From Brachybacterium ginsengisoli (lineage in GTDB: Bacteria > Actinomycetota > Actinomycetes > Actinomycetales > Dermabacteraceae), in NCBI RefSeq assembly GCF_002407065.1, contig NZ_CP023564.1, forward strand, positions 248,001 through 312,000: DNA of 64,000 nucleotides, in the 5' to 3' direction. A program made the position numbers and the translations under genes. Numbering within the stretch: the stretch's first letter is position 1; each line of letters begins with the position of its first letter. The notes below the pieces were generated by a model that did not search any database, had not been told where the DNA came from, and was given only the letters and a program-made list of their open reading frames with translations. Positions 8,038-16,117 of this stretch are shown one piece after another.

Positions 8038-9126
8038 ATGACCGAGATCCCGCAGACGATGCAGGCCGTCGTCATGCATGCCCCGGAGGACTACCGCCTC
8101 GAGGAGCGCCCAGTCCCGACCCCCGCCGCCGACGAGCTGCTGTTGCGCGTGGAGGCCACCGGCGTCTGCGCGAGCGACCTGAAGGCCTACGCCGGAGCCG
8201 CCAAGTTCTGGGGCGACGAGAACCGCCCGCGCTGGGTCCAGCCGGGCATCATCCCCGGTCACGAGATCACCGGCGAAGTGGTCCAGGGATCGGAGGCGGC
8301 GCTGACGAAGCACGGCGTCTCCGTCGGCGACCGCATCGTCGTGGAGCAGATCGTGCCCTGCGAGGAGTGCATGTACTGCAAGCGCGGCTGGTACTGGATG
8401 TGCGACCCGCACGACATGTTCGGCTTCAAGCAGTACAACGGCGGCATGGCGGAGTACATGATCGTGCCGCCGCTGGCCCGTGCGCACCGCATCTCCAAGG
8501 ACATCGCCCCGCAGCACGCCGCCTACGCCGAGCCGCTCTCCTGCTCGCTGCACGCGGTCGAGCGCGCGGAGATCCTCTTCGAGGACGTGGTGGTCATCGC
8601 GGGCGCCGGCCCCATCGGTCTCGGCGCGACCATCGGCGCCGCCCACAAGACCCCCAGGCTGCTCGTGGTCCTCGACTTCGACGACGCGAAGCTCGAGCTC
8701 GCCCGCAAGTGCGGCGCGGACCTCACCCTGAACCCCTCGAAGGTGGACGTCTTCCAGGAGATCCGCGACCTCACCGGCGGCTACGGGGCCGATGTCTACA
8801 TCGAGTGCACCGGCCACCCGAGCGCCGTGCCGCAGGGCCTGAACCTGCTGCGCAAGCTCGGCCGCTTCGTGGAGTACTCCGTGTTCAAGGAGAACGTCTC
8901 CGTGGACTGGTCGATCATCTCCGACGACAAGGAGCTCGACGTGCGCGGCGCGCACCTGGGCCCCCACACCTGGCCCGGCGCCATCAAGATCATCGAGAAG
9001 GGCGAGCTCCCGCTCGAGGACATCTGCACCCACCAGTTCGGCCTCGCCGACTTCCAGAAGGCGCTCGACGCCGTCGCCGACTCCGCCGGCTCCTCCGTCA
9101 AGGTCTCGATCGTCCCGGGCCTCTGA
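8038..9126 (+). CDS. Zinc-dependent polyol dehydrogenase (threonine/erythritol-threitol dehydrogenase-like MDR)
   Basis: Medium-chain NAD(P)-dependent alcohol dehydrogenase, 362 residues. Catalytic zinc ligands are Cys44 (GVCASDLK) and His75-Glu76 (PGHEITG). The structural zinc is held by Cys108, Cys111, Cys114 and Cys122. A Rossmann motif GAGPIGLG follows near residue 196. The sequence looks closest to the erythritol/L-threitol and sorbitol dehydrogenase branch, which oxidises a polyol to a ketose. The start at 8038 is supported by GAAGGAGATG upstream; an upstream extension of the frame lacks homology. It is the first gene of an operon with the polyol permease and a short-chain dehydrogenase. 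Exact substrate is inferred, not shown. Confidence 0.9.
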   Translation: MTEIPQTMQAVVMHAPEDYRLEERPVPTPAADELLLRVEATGVCASDLKAYAGAAKFWGDENRPRWVQPGIIPGHEITGEVVQGSEAALTKHGVSVGDRIVVEQIVPCEECMYCKRGWYWMCDPHDMFGFKQYNGGMAEYMIVPPLARAHRISKDIAPQHAAYAEPLSCSLHAVERAEILFEDVVVIAGAGPIGLGATIGAAHKTPRLLVVLDFDDAKLELARKCGADLTLNPSKVDVFQEIRDLTGGYGADVYIECTGHPSAVPQGLNLLRKLGRFVEYSVFKENVSVDWSIISDDKELDVRGAHLGPHTWPGAIKIIEKGELPLEDICTHQFGLADFQKALDAVADSAGSSVKVSIVPGL

Positions 9127-9134
9127 CCACCAGC

Positions 9135-9172
9135 GGGACGGCCGGCCGCGCCCCGGGCCCGTCGGCCGTCCC
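9135..9172 (+). other. Intercistronic hairpin between dehydrogenase and permease
   Basis: Perfect ten-base arms (9135-9144 GGGACGGCCG and 9163-9172) enclose an 18-base loop, starting 9 bases after the dehydrogenase stop and ending 34 bases before the permease start. It may partly terminate transcription or stabilise the upstream message so that enzyme and permease are made at different levels. Confidence 0.6.
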
Positions 9173-9206
9173 CGCCCCTCGTCTCCCCGCACACAGGAGT
9201 GCAGAC

Positions 9207-10562
9207 ATGAGCACCGCTTCACCCTCGACCGCCGACGGCACGGCCGTCCCCTCCGCCGGGTCCTCCCAGGAGACCCGCCTGGACCGCCTCGGCATCCCCC
9301 ACGCCCTGCGCTGGGGCTTCCTCGGCGTCCTCGTCTTCATGACCGGCAACGGCGTGGAGACCAACTTCGTCTCCCCGCACATGGCCGAGGTGTTCGGCGG
9401 CGGGGACGCGATGATCAACCTCGCCGCCACCGTCATCACCTTCTACTCCCTGGCGGCGCTGATCGGCTCCTACCTCGCCGGCGCGCTCTCGGACCTCTGG
9501 GGCCCCCGCCGGGTGATGCTGCTCGGCGTGATCGTCTGGGTGGTGTTCCAGGCGGCCTTCCTCGGCGCGCTGTCCACCGAGTCGGTGCCGCTGATCTTCG
9601 CCGCCTACACGCTGCGCGGCTTCGGCTTCCCGCTGTTCGCCTTCTCGTTCCTGGTGTGGATCAACGCCGTGGTCCCCAAGGAGCGCAACGGCGCGGCCGT
9701 GGGCTGGTTCTACGTGATGTTCACCGGCGGCATGCCCACCATCGGCTCGCTCGTCGCGATCGGCATGATCCCCGCCTTCGGCGGCAGCTTCTTCGGCGAG
9801 CGGTGGGCCATGGCCGCCTCCACCGCGATCGTGGTGGCAGGCTTCCTCATCGCCCGGTTCGGGGTGCGCGAGGCGCACGGCGACCGGCGCCTGGCCCCCG
9901 AGGGCGAGAGCTCCTCGCAGGTGATCCTCTCCGGCGTGCGGCTCGCCCTGACCAACAAGCGCGTGATGATGGGCTTCCTGACCCGCCTGATCAACACCGC
10001 CCCGCAGTTCGGCATGTTCATCATCCTGCCCACCGTGATCGCCGAGACCCTCGGCTGGGGGCAGTCCCGCTGGCTGCTCATGACCTCGGTGATCTTCGCC
10101 GGGAACATCCTGTTCAACGCCGCCTTCGGTGCGCTCGGCGACCGCTTCGGCTGGACCGCGACGGTGCGCTGGTTCGGCATCGTCGGCTCGGCGATCGGCC
10201 TGCTGCTGTGGTGGTACGTGCCGCACTGGGTGCCGGCCGGCTCCGACTGGGGCTTCGTCGTCTCCGTCGTCGCGGGCACCGTCTTCGGCATCCTGCTGGC
10301 GGGCTTCGTGCCGCTCGGCGCGATCATGCCGGCGCTGGCCCCGAACCACAAGGGCGCCGCGATGGCCATGTACACCACCGCCGCGGGCGGTGCGACCTTC
10401 CTCGGCTCGGCCGTGGTCGCCCTCGTCCGCCCCTGGGGCGGGAACGTGGGCGTGGTGTGGGCGTTCGTGGTCCTCTACGGCCTGGCCTTCCTCATGACCT
10501 TCGCGCTGAAGGTCGACCAGCCGCGGCTCGGCAAGAAGGACCTCGCCGCCGCCGAGGCCTGA
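9207..10562 (+). CDS. MFS polyol permease (RbtT/DalT/CsbX-like)
   Basis: Major facilitator of 451 residues with twelve predicted membrane segments, beginning after a short polar N-terminus. The first helix region (IPHALRWGFLGVLVFM, continuing to GNGVETNFVSPHM) resembles the ribitol/arabinitol permeases RbtT and DalT, which use proton symport. The central loop (about residues 220-245) is charged and cytoplasmic. ACAGGAG precedes the ATG at 9207. Its place between two polyol-type dehydrogenases supports polyol uptake. It follows the intercistronic hairpin, so its expression may be tuned separately from the dehydrogenase. Confidence 0.88.
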   Translation: MSTASPSTADGTAVPSAGSSQETRLDRLGIPHALRWGFLGVLVFMTGNGVETNFVSPHMAEVFGGGDAMINLAATVITFYSLAALIGSYLAGALSDLWGPRRVMLLGVIVWVVFQAAFLGALSTESVPLIFAAYTLRGFGFPLFAFSFLVWINAVVPKERNGAAVGWFYVMFTGGMPTIGSLVAIGMIPAFGGSFFGERWAMAASTAIVVAGFLIARFGVREAHGDRRLAPEGESSSQVILSGVRLALTNKRVMMGFLTRLINTAPQFGMFIILPTVIAETLGWGQSRWLLMTSVIFAGNILFNAAFGALGDRFGWTATVRWFGIVGSAIGLLLWWYVPHWVPAGSDWGFVVSVVAGTVFGILLAGFVPLGAIMPALAPNHKGAAMAMYTTAAGGATFLGSAVVALVRPWGGNVGVVWAFVVLYGLAFLMTFALKVDQPRLGKKDLAAAEA

Positions 10563-10653
10563 TCTCCCCGTCCCGACCCACCCCTCTGCACCGATCTTCC
10601 CTCCCGCGACGCGCCGCCCGGCGTGCTCGCCGATCTCCGAGAAGGAGCCCGAC

Positions 10654-11439
10654 ATGACACAGAGCATCTCCCCCCTCTTCGACCTCACCGGACGCACCGC
10701 GCTGGTCACCGGCGGCGCGAAGGGCCTGGGCCTCGCGATGGCCCGCGGCCTGGCCGACCACGGCGCCGCCATCGTCCTCGCCGACATCGACGACGAGACC
10801 GGCGAGCACGCCGCCGAGGAGCTCGCCGCCGCGACCGGCGTCTCCGTCTCCTACCGCCACCTCGACGTCACCGACCAGACGATGGTCGAGGAGGTCGTCG
10901 CCGCGATCGACGAGGAGACCGGCGGGATCGAGATCCTGCTGAACAACGCCGGCCGCACCATCCACCACCCCCTCGAGGACGGGGACGGCGAGAAGTGGCG
11001 CGCGGTGATGAGCCTGAACCTCGACGGCGTCTACCACGTGCTCTCCGCGGTGGGCCGGCGCATGCTCGAGCGCGGGCACGGCAGCATCATCAACACCGGC
11101 TCCATGAGCGGCATCATCGCCAACGTCCCGCAGACCCAGGCGTCGTACAACGCCTCCAAGGCCGCGGTCCACAACCTCACCCGCAGCGCGGCGCTGGAGT
11201 GGGCCGAGCGTGGCGTGCGCGTCAACGCGATCGCCCCGGGGTACATGCGCACCGAGCTGACCCGCGGCTTCTACGAGGCCGGCGGCGCCCAGATCGACCA
11301 GTGGAACCTCATGACCCCGATGAGCCGCCCCGGCGAGCCCGAGGAGCTGGCCGGCGCGGCCGTGTACCTCGCCTCGGACGCGAGCAGCTTCGTCACCGGC
11401 TCGATCCTGTCCATCGACGGCGGCTACACCGCCGCCTGA
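10654..11439 (+). CDS. Short-chain dehydrogenase/reductase, probable polyol or sugar dehydrogenase
   Basis: Classical SDR of 261 residues. The cofactor motif TGGAKGLG is at residues 19-26, NNAG near residue 97, and the catalytic residues are Ser152, Tyr165 and Lys169 (SYNASKAA). The DxD-type acidic residue after the second strand (ADIDD) suggests NAD preference. AGAAGGAG precedes the ATG. As the last gene of the polyol operon it probably oxidises a second polyol isomer or reduces the ketose, much as D-threitol or arabinitol dehydrogenases do in related clusters; the substrate is inferred. It converges on the MFS gene with only 31 bases between the stops. Confidence 0.88.
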   Translation: MTQSISPLFDLTGRTALVTGGAKGLGLAMARGLADHGAAIVLADIDDETGEHAAEELAAATGVSVSYRHLDVTDQTMVEEVVAAIDEETGGIEILLNNAGRTIHHPLEDGDGEKWRAVMSLNLDGVYHVLSAVGRRMLERGHGSIINTGSMSGIIANVPQTQASYNASKAAVHNLTRSAALEWAERGVRVNAIAPGYMRTELTRGFYEAGGAQIDQWNLMTPMSRPGEPEELAGAAVYLASDASSFVTGSILSIDGGYTAA

Positions 11440-11470
11440 GCCGCTGTGCGCGGCAGGTCCCGTCTCGCGG

Positions 11471-12841
11471 CTACTCCGCGAGCGACCTGCCGCGCTGCTC
11501 GGGCAGCGTGAACGCCGCGGCCGCGGCCAGCAGGAAGCAGACCGAGAAGACGGCGAAGACGACCATCTGGTCTCCCACGGCCAGCAGGACGGGCACCAGG
11601 AACGGGGCCGCCATCGAGGCGATGCGCCCGAACGCCGCGGCCGCGCCGGTGCCGGTGCCGCGCACGCGGGTGGGGTAGAGCTCCGGCCCGATCGCGTACA
11701 GCGCGCCCCAGGCGCCGAGGTTGAAGAAGCTCAGCGCGCAGCCGGCCGCGATGATCGCCCACTCGGTCTCCGAGAGGCCGTAGAAGGACGCGGCCACCGC
11801 CGAGCCGGTGAGGAAGACGGTGAGGGTCCAGCGACGCCCGAACACCTCGATCAGCCAGGCCGCGGCCGCGTAGCCGGGGATCTGGGCGAGGGTGATGATG
11901 AGCGTGAAGGCGAAGGAGCGGGTGAGGTCGAAGCCGCGGTCCACCAGCAGCGTGGGGATCCAGATGAACGCGCCGTAGTAGGAGAGGTTGATGCAGAACC
12001 ACACCGCCCACAGCCCGGCGGTGCGGGCCCGCAGCGGCCTGGACCAGATCCCGCCGGTGGTCTCGACCGGATCGGCCTCGGCGATCTCGTCGGAGCGGAT
12101 CTGGTGGGCCGCGTCGGCGTCGATCCCGGCGGAGGCCTCGAAGCTGCGCACCACCTGCTCCGCCTCCTCGGTGCGGCCCTTCTTCTCCAGGAAGCGGACC
12201 GACTCGGGCATGCCCCAGCGGATCACGAGGGAGTAGATCGCGGGCACGAGGCCGAGCGCGAGCGCCCAGCGCCAGCCCGTCGGCCCGGAGGCGGCGATGA
12301 AGGTGCCGATCAGGGCGGCGAGGATCCAGCCCAGCGCCCAGAACGCCTCGAGCCAGACCACCACGCGGCCCCGGATCCGCGCCGGGGCGAACTCGCTCAT
12401 CAGGGTGGAGGCGACGGGCAGCTCGGCGCCGAGCCCGAGGCCCACCACGAAGCGCAGCGCGATCAGGGCGCCCACGCCCATCGCGAGCGCGGAGGCGCCG
12501 GTGGCCAGGCCGTAGATCAGCAGGGTGAGCGCGAAGACGGAGCGGCGGCCGATGCGGTCGGCCAGCAGGCCGCCCACGCTGGCACCGATCGCCATGCCGG
12601 CGAACCCGGCGGAGGCGATGAGCGAGCCGTCCCCCTTGCTCAGCTCCCAGTGGACGCTGAGCGCGGCGATGACGAAGGAGATCAGGCCCACGTCCATCGC
12701 GTCGAGCGCCCAGCCGATGCCGGAGGCGCCGAGGAGCTTGCCGTGCTTGCGGGTGAAGGGGAGGCGATCCAGGCGCTGGGACCGGGTCGGCGCGGCGACG
12801 ACGGTGCTCGGGGCCGGGGAGGAGGAGGCCGAGGGGTTCAT
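11471..12841 (-). CDS. MFS transporter, metabolite:H+ symporter (SV2/NiaP-like)
   Basis: Major facilitator of 456 residues with twelve membrane segments. Visible family motifs are DAMDVGLISF in the first helix, the loop 2-3 motif DRIGRRSVF, GAELPVASTLMSEFAP in the middle of the first half, and PTRVRGTGTG in the second half. These are characteristic of the aromatic-acid/niacin-type metabolite:H+ symporters and SV2-like carriers. Substrate is unknown. The start at 12841 is supported by GGAGACATGC before ATG; the open upstream extension is rejected. It stands alone, convergent with the polyol operon and in the same direction as the Nudix gene 208 bases upstream. Confidence 0.85.
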   Translation of the reverse strand: MNPSASSSPAPSTVVAAPTRSQRLDRLPFTRKHGKLLGASGIGWALDAMDVGLISFVIAALSVHWELSKGDGSLIASAGFAGMAIGASVGGLLADRIGRRSVFALTLLIYGLATGASALAMGVGALIALRFVVGLGLGAELPVASTLMSEFAPARIRGRVVVWLEAFWALGWILAALIGTFIAASGPTGWRWALALGLVPAIYSLVIRWGMPESVRFLEKKGRTEEAEQVVRSFEASAGIDADAAHQIRSDEIAEADPVETTGGIWSRPLRARTAGLWAVWFCINLSYYGAFIWIPTLLVDRGFDLTRSFAFTLIITLAQIPGYAAAAWLIEVFGRRWTLTVFLTGSAVAASFYGLSETEWAIIAAGCALSFFNLGAWGALYAIGPELYPTRVRGTGTGAAAAFGRIASMAAPFLVPVLLAVGDQMVVFAVFSVCFLLAAAAAFTLPEQRGRSLAE

Positions 12842-13049
12842 GCATGTCTCCGTCGACGGGGAATCGGGCTGGGGCACATCATGGCCCATCCCCGAGGGGA
12901 ATCCTGCGGCCCCGATCACAGGGGAGCGCCGCCCGGCGTGACCTGCGGGCACGGCCCTCCTGGTCGGAGTGAGAAAAAGGCCGAGGTCTCAGATGCGTCT
13001 CGGATTCGCCCGGGCGCGTCCGGACTCCCGGGTCAGGGCTTCCGGGGCG

Positions 13050-13541
13050 TCAGGGCCGTGGGTGGGCGACCAGGTCCACCTCGGCCTCGCCGCGGAGCAC
13101 CGCGAGCGCCCGCCGCGCACGGGCGGCGCCCCAGGGGGAGAGCAGGTGTGCCTCCGACTCGGGGATCAGCGCCCAGTCGTCGAGCTCGGCGGCCTGCGGG
13201 ACCACCTTCGCCTCCAGCTCGGCCCGCGGGATCACCCCGGCGTCGAAGAGGAAGTGCACGCCCATCGGGGCGCTGCGCACGGCGCTCGCGGGCAGCCAGT
13301 CGACGGCGAGCAGCCGCCCCACCTCGAGGTCGAGGCCGAGCTCCTCGAGCACCTCCCGCTGGGCGCACTGCCGGGCGTCCTCGCCCGCGTCGACCCCGCC
13401 GCCGGGCAGCAGCCAGTGGTCGCGGTAGTTCGGCTTCTCGATGACCAGATGGTCGTGCTCGTCCCGCAGGATCACGGCGCCCGAGGTGATGGCCTTGGGC
13501 AGGGAGGCGAAGTAGGCGGGCTCCGGGAGCAGGCGAGGCAT
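13050..13541 (-). CDS. NUDIX hydrolase
   Basis: Nudix-fold pyrophosphohydrolase of 163 residues. The Nudix box matches GX5EX7REUXEEXGU in full at residues 48-70, with Gly48, Glu54, Arg62, Glu63, Glu66 and Glu67 in place. These bind the Mg-pyrophosphate of a nucleoside-diphosphate-linked substrate. Substrate specificity cannot be inferred. The ATG is 27 bases after the stop of the PxpB-PxpC fusion gene in the same orientation, so it may be the last gene of that operon. Confidence 0.9.
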   Translation of the reverse strand: MPRLLPEPAYFASLPKAITSGAVILRDEHDHLVIEKPNYRDHWLLPGGGVDAGEDARQCAQREVLEELGLDLEVGRLLAVDWLPASAVRSAPMGVHFLFDAGVIPRAELEAKVVPQAAELDDWALIPESEAHLLSPWGAARARRALAVLRGEAEVDLVAHPRP

Positions 13542-13568
13542 GGGGCCATCGTGTCATGGGGTCACCTG

Positions 13569-15293
13569 TCACGGCACGAGCACGAACCGCAGCCCCGTCC
13601 CGGCCCCCGCCTGCGCCAGGCGGTCCAGCCCGGTGCGGGTCACCACGGCGATCACCGGATAGCCGCCGGTGGTGGGATGGTCCGGGCCGAACACCACGGG
13701 GAGCCCGGAGGGCGGCACCTGGATCGCGCCCGGCACCATCGGCTCGCTCGGCAGGGTGGCGGAGCCCGACGGGACGGTGAGCGGCTCGCCATCCAGCCGC
13801 ACCCCCACCCGGTTCGAGTCCGGGCGCACCCGCCAGGGGGTGGCCAGCAGCTGGTCGAGGGCGGGCGCCCCCAGCAGGGCGTCCCGCGGGCCGGCGTGCA
13901 GGGGGATCTCGAGCGGATCCGTCGCGGTCGAGGAGTCTCCAGCGGGAGGGGGCTCGCGAGCAGGGATCGGGACCGGCACGGCGTCCAGGCCCGTCGTGGG
14001 GCCGACGACCAGCAGGTCCCCGGCCGTCAGCGCCGCCGGACCCAGGGCGGAGAGCGTGTCGCGCGAGCGGGAGCCGAGCACGGGGAGCGTGCCGGAGGTG
14101 CCGAGCAGGCCGCCGCGCACGGCCAGGACCAGGCGCAGCCCGTCGGTCACAGGGCCCACCTCGAGCAGGTCCCCGGGGTCCAGGGCGAGCGGCAGCTCGT
14201 GGCTCGCCTGCGGGTCGAGGTCGCGGTCGGCGCCCTCCTCGTCGGCGCGGTGCAGCGCGATCGGGGCGCGGGCCCCGGAGACGGCGAGCACGATCGGCGC
14301 GAGGGCGCGCAGCTGCAGCCCTCCGGCGAGGGCCTCGAGCACGGCGGCCCCGGAGGGGTTGCCCACCGCGAGATCCGCCCGCAGCATCGCGCCCTGATCG
14401 AAGGCGCCGGAGCGGCTCACCCCGCTCGCGGCCCGGCCCGGGCGGCCGCCGTCCTCCAGCAGGGCGAGGGGGCCGGGGGAGAGGATCTCCAGGGCGGGCC
14501 GTGCCGTCGTGGGGGAGCTGTTCTCCGGCTCCGCCGGGCGGCGTCGGACTCGGCGCCCGACGGCGGGCACGGGGATCCTCGCGCTCGCCCGCTGCGGGGT
14601 GAAGCGCACCCGGGTGCCGGGCGTGAGCAGGGCGGGCGGCTCCCGGTCGGCGTCGAACAGCGCGGCGTCGCTGCGGCCGATCAGCTGCCAGCCGCCGGGG
14701 GAGGGGCGGGGGTAGATCCCGCAGTACCGGGAGGCGAGGCCGACGGCGCCTGCGGGCACGGTGGTGCGGGGCTCGGCGCGGCGCGGCACCTCCCACGGCG
14801 TGCCGACGGGGGCGGCGCCTGCGTCAGCGCCGCCGTCGGCCCCAGGAGCCGGCTCCGGCAGCAGGTAGGCGAAGCCGGGGGCGAAGCCGCCGAAGGCCGC
14901 GGTCCAGAGGGTCCCGCTGTGCGCGGAGATCAGTGCCCCGGTGCTCATGCCCAGCAGTTCGGCGACCTCGGCGAGATCCTCCCCGTCGTAGACGACGTCG
15001 ATGCTCACCTCGTCGCCCGCTCCGGCCTGCCCGGCGGAGGCCGGGAGATCCCGCAGCAGGGCCGCGAAGTCCGGCAGATCCCGGGCCGCGCTCCCCACCA
15101 GCAGCAGCGTGCGCTCGGCAGGGACCAGGTCGATCAGATGCGCCGGGTCGAGCTCGCGCACCGCGGCCGCCGCGGCGAGGACCTCGGCGGTGCCGGGGTA
15201 CTGGGCCAGCAGCGCGCTCTCCCCGGCGCGGTGCACGGCCGAGGGCGGATCGAGCCGGGCCGGGCGAGCCGGGCGGCCGGGAGCCTCACTCAC
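13569..15293 (-). CDS. pxpBC: 5-oxoprolinase subunits B and C, fused (PxpB-PxpC)
   Basis: ATP-dependent 5-oxoprolinase subunits in one chain of 574 residues. PxpB (KipI-like) occupies about residues 1-235, with the typical segment FGGFAPGFAYL. PxpC (KipA-like, related to the biotin-dependent carboxylase/allophanate hydrolase subunit) occupies about 255-574, with LLEDGGRPGRAASGVSRSGA. The complex with PxpA opens 5-oxo-L-proline to glutamate. The start is GTG at 15293, overlapping the PxpA stop as GTGA. Separate PxpB and PxpC genes are commoner, so the fusion is notable. A low-complexity Ala/Gly/Pro insert (PEPAPGADGGADAGAAP) interrupts the PxpB part. Confidence 0.92.
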   Translation of the reverse strand: MSEAPGRPARPARLDPPSAVHRAGESALLAQYPGTAEVLAAAAAVRELDPAHLIDLVPAERTLLLVGSAARDLPDFAALLRDLPASAGQAGAGDEVSIDVVYDGEDLAEVAELLGMSTGALISAHSGTLWTAAFGGFAPGFAYLLPEPAPGADGGADAGAAPVGTPWEVPRRAEPRTTVPAGAVGLASRYCGIYPRPSPGGWQLIGRSDAALFDADREPPALLTPGTRVRFTPQRASARIPVPAVGRRVRRRPAEPENSSPTTARPALEILSPGPLALLEDGGRPGRAASGVSRSGAFDQGAMLRADLAVGNPSGAAVLEALAGGLQLRALAPIVLAVSGARAPIALHRADEEGADRDLDPQASHELPLALDPGDLLEVGPVTDGLRLVLAVRGGLLGTSGTLPVLGSRSRDTLSALGPAALTAGDLLVVGPTTGLDAVPVPIPAREPPPAGDSSTATDPLEIPLHAGPRDALLGAPALDQLLATPWRVRPDSNRVGVRLDGEPLTVPSGSATLPSEPMVPGAIQVPPSGLPVVFGPDHPTTGGYPVIAVVTRTGLDRLAQAGAGTGLRFVLVP

Positions 15294-16057
15294 AGCGCGG
15301 CCCCGAGCACCACACCGGCCTCCTCGAGGCGGGCGTGGACCGTGCGGGCGAGCTCCACCGCTCCGGGGGTGTCCCCGTGCAGGCACAGCGACCGCACCGG
15401 CAGATCCACCCAGCTGCCGTCGGCCGCCCGCACCCCCTGCTGCGTCGCGATCGACAGCGCCTGCGCCGCGACCGCCGCGGGATCCGTCAGCACCGCCCCC
15501 GGGAGGGTGCGCGGGGTGAGCGTGCCGTCGGCGCGGTAGGCGCGGTCGGCGAAGCCCTCGAGGACCACCTCGAGCCCGGCTTCCCGGGCGGGCTCCACGA
15601 CCGCGGCGCCGGGGGCGGCCACCAGCGGCAGTCCCTCGAGCTGACACAGCGCCTCGACCACGGCGGCGGCCTGGCCCGCGTGGTGGGCGAGGGCGTTGTA
15701 GAGGGCGCCGTGCGGCTTCACGCCCCGCACGCTCGTCCCCTCGGCGCGTGCCATCGCCTGCAGCGCCCCGACCTGCACGATCACCTCGTCGGTGAGATCC
15801 GCGGGGGCCATGTCGAGGAAGCGTCGGCCGAAGCCTGCACGGTCCGGGTAGGCGACGTGCGCCGTGATCGCCACGCCGCGGGCGGCGGCCGCCCGGGTCG
15901 CCGCGCGCATCGTCCGGGCGTCGCCCGCGTGGCCGCCGCAGGCGATGTTCGCGGTGGTCACCACCTCGAGCATCGCGGCGTCGTCGCCCATCGACCAGTC
16001 GCCGTAGCCCTCTCCGAGGTCGGCGTTGAGATCGAGCAGCGGCTGCGGGGCGGTCAT
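15290..16057 (-). CDS. pxpA: 5-oxoprolinase subunit A (LamB/YcsF family)
   Basis: PxpA subunit of 255 residues, the usual length. The N-terminal family signature LLDLNADLGEGYGDW at residues 7-21 and NIACGGHAGD near residue 37 are intact, as is VKPHGALYNAL in the middle. It works with PxpB and PxpC to hydrolyse 5-oxoproline with ATP. AAGGAG lies 11 bases before the ATG. Its stop overlaps the PxpBC start, so stoichiometric coupled translation is likely. It follows the flavin monooxygenase gene by 60 bases on the same strand. Confidence 0.94.
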   Translation of the reverse strand: MTAPQPLLDLNADLGEGYGDWSMGDDAAMLEVVTTANIACGGHAGDARTMRAATRAAAARGVAITAHVAYPDRAGFGRRFLDMAPADLTDEVIVQVGALQAMARAEGTSVRGVKPHGALYNALAHHAGQAAAVVEALCQLEGLPLVAAPGAAVVEPAREAGLEVVLEGFADRAYRADGTLTPRTLPGAVLTDPAAVAAQALSIATQQGVRAADGSWVDLPVRSLCLHGDTPGAVELARTVHARLEEAGVVLGAAL

Positions 16058-16117
16058 GGGGGATCGGCTCCTTGGTCCGGGCGGTGCGTCCCGACCATTG
16101 TCAGCCCTGCGGGGCGG

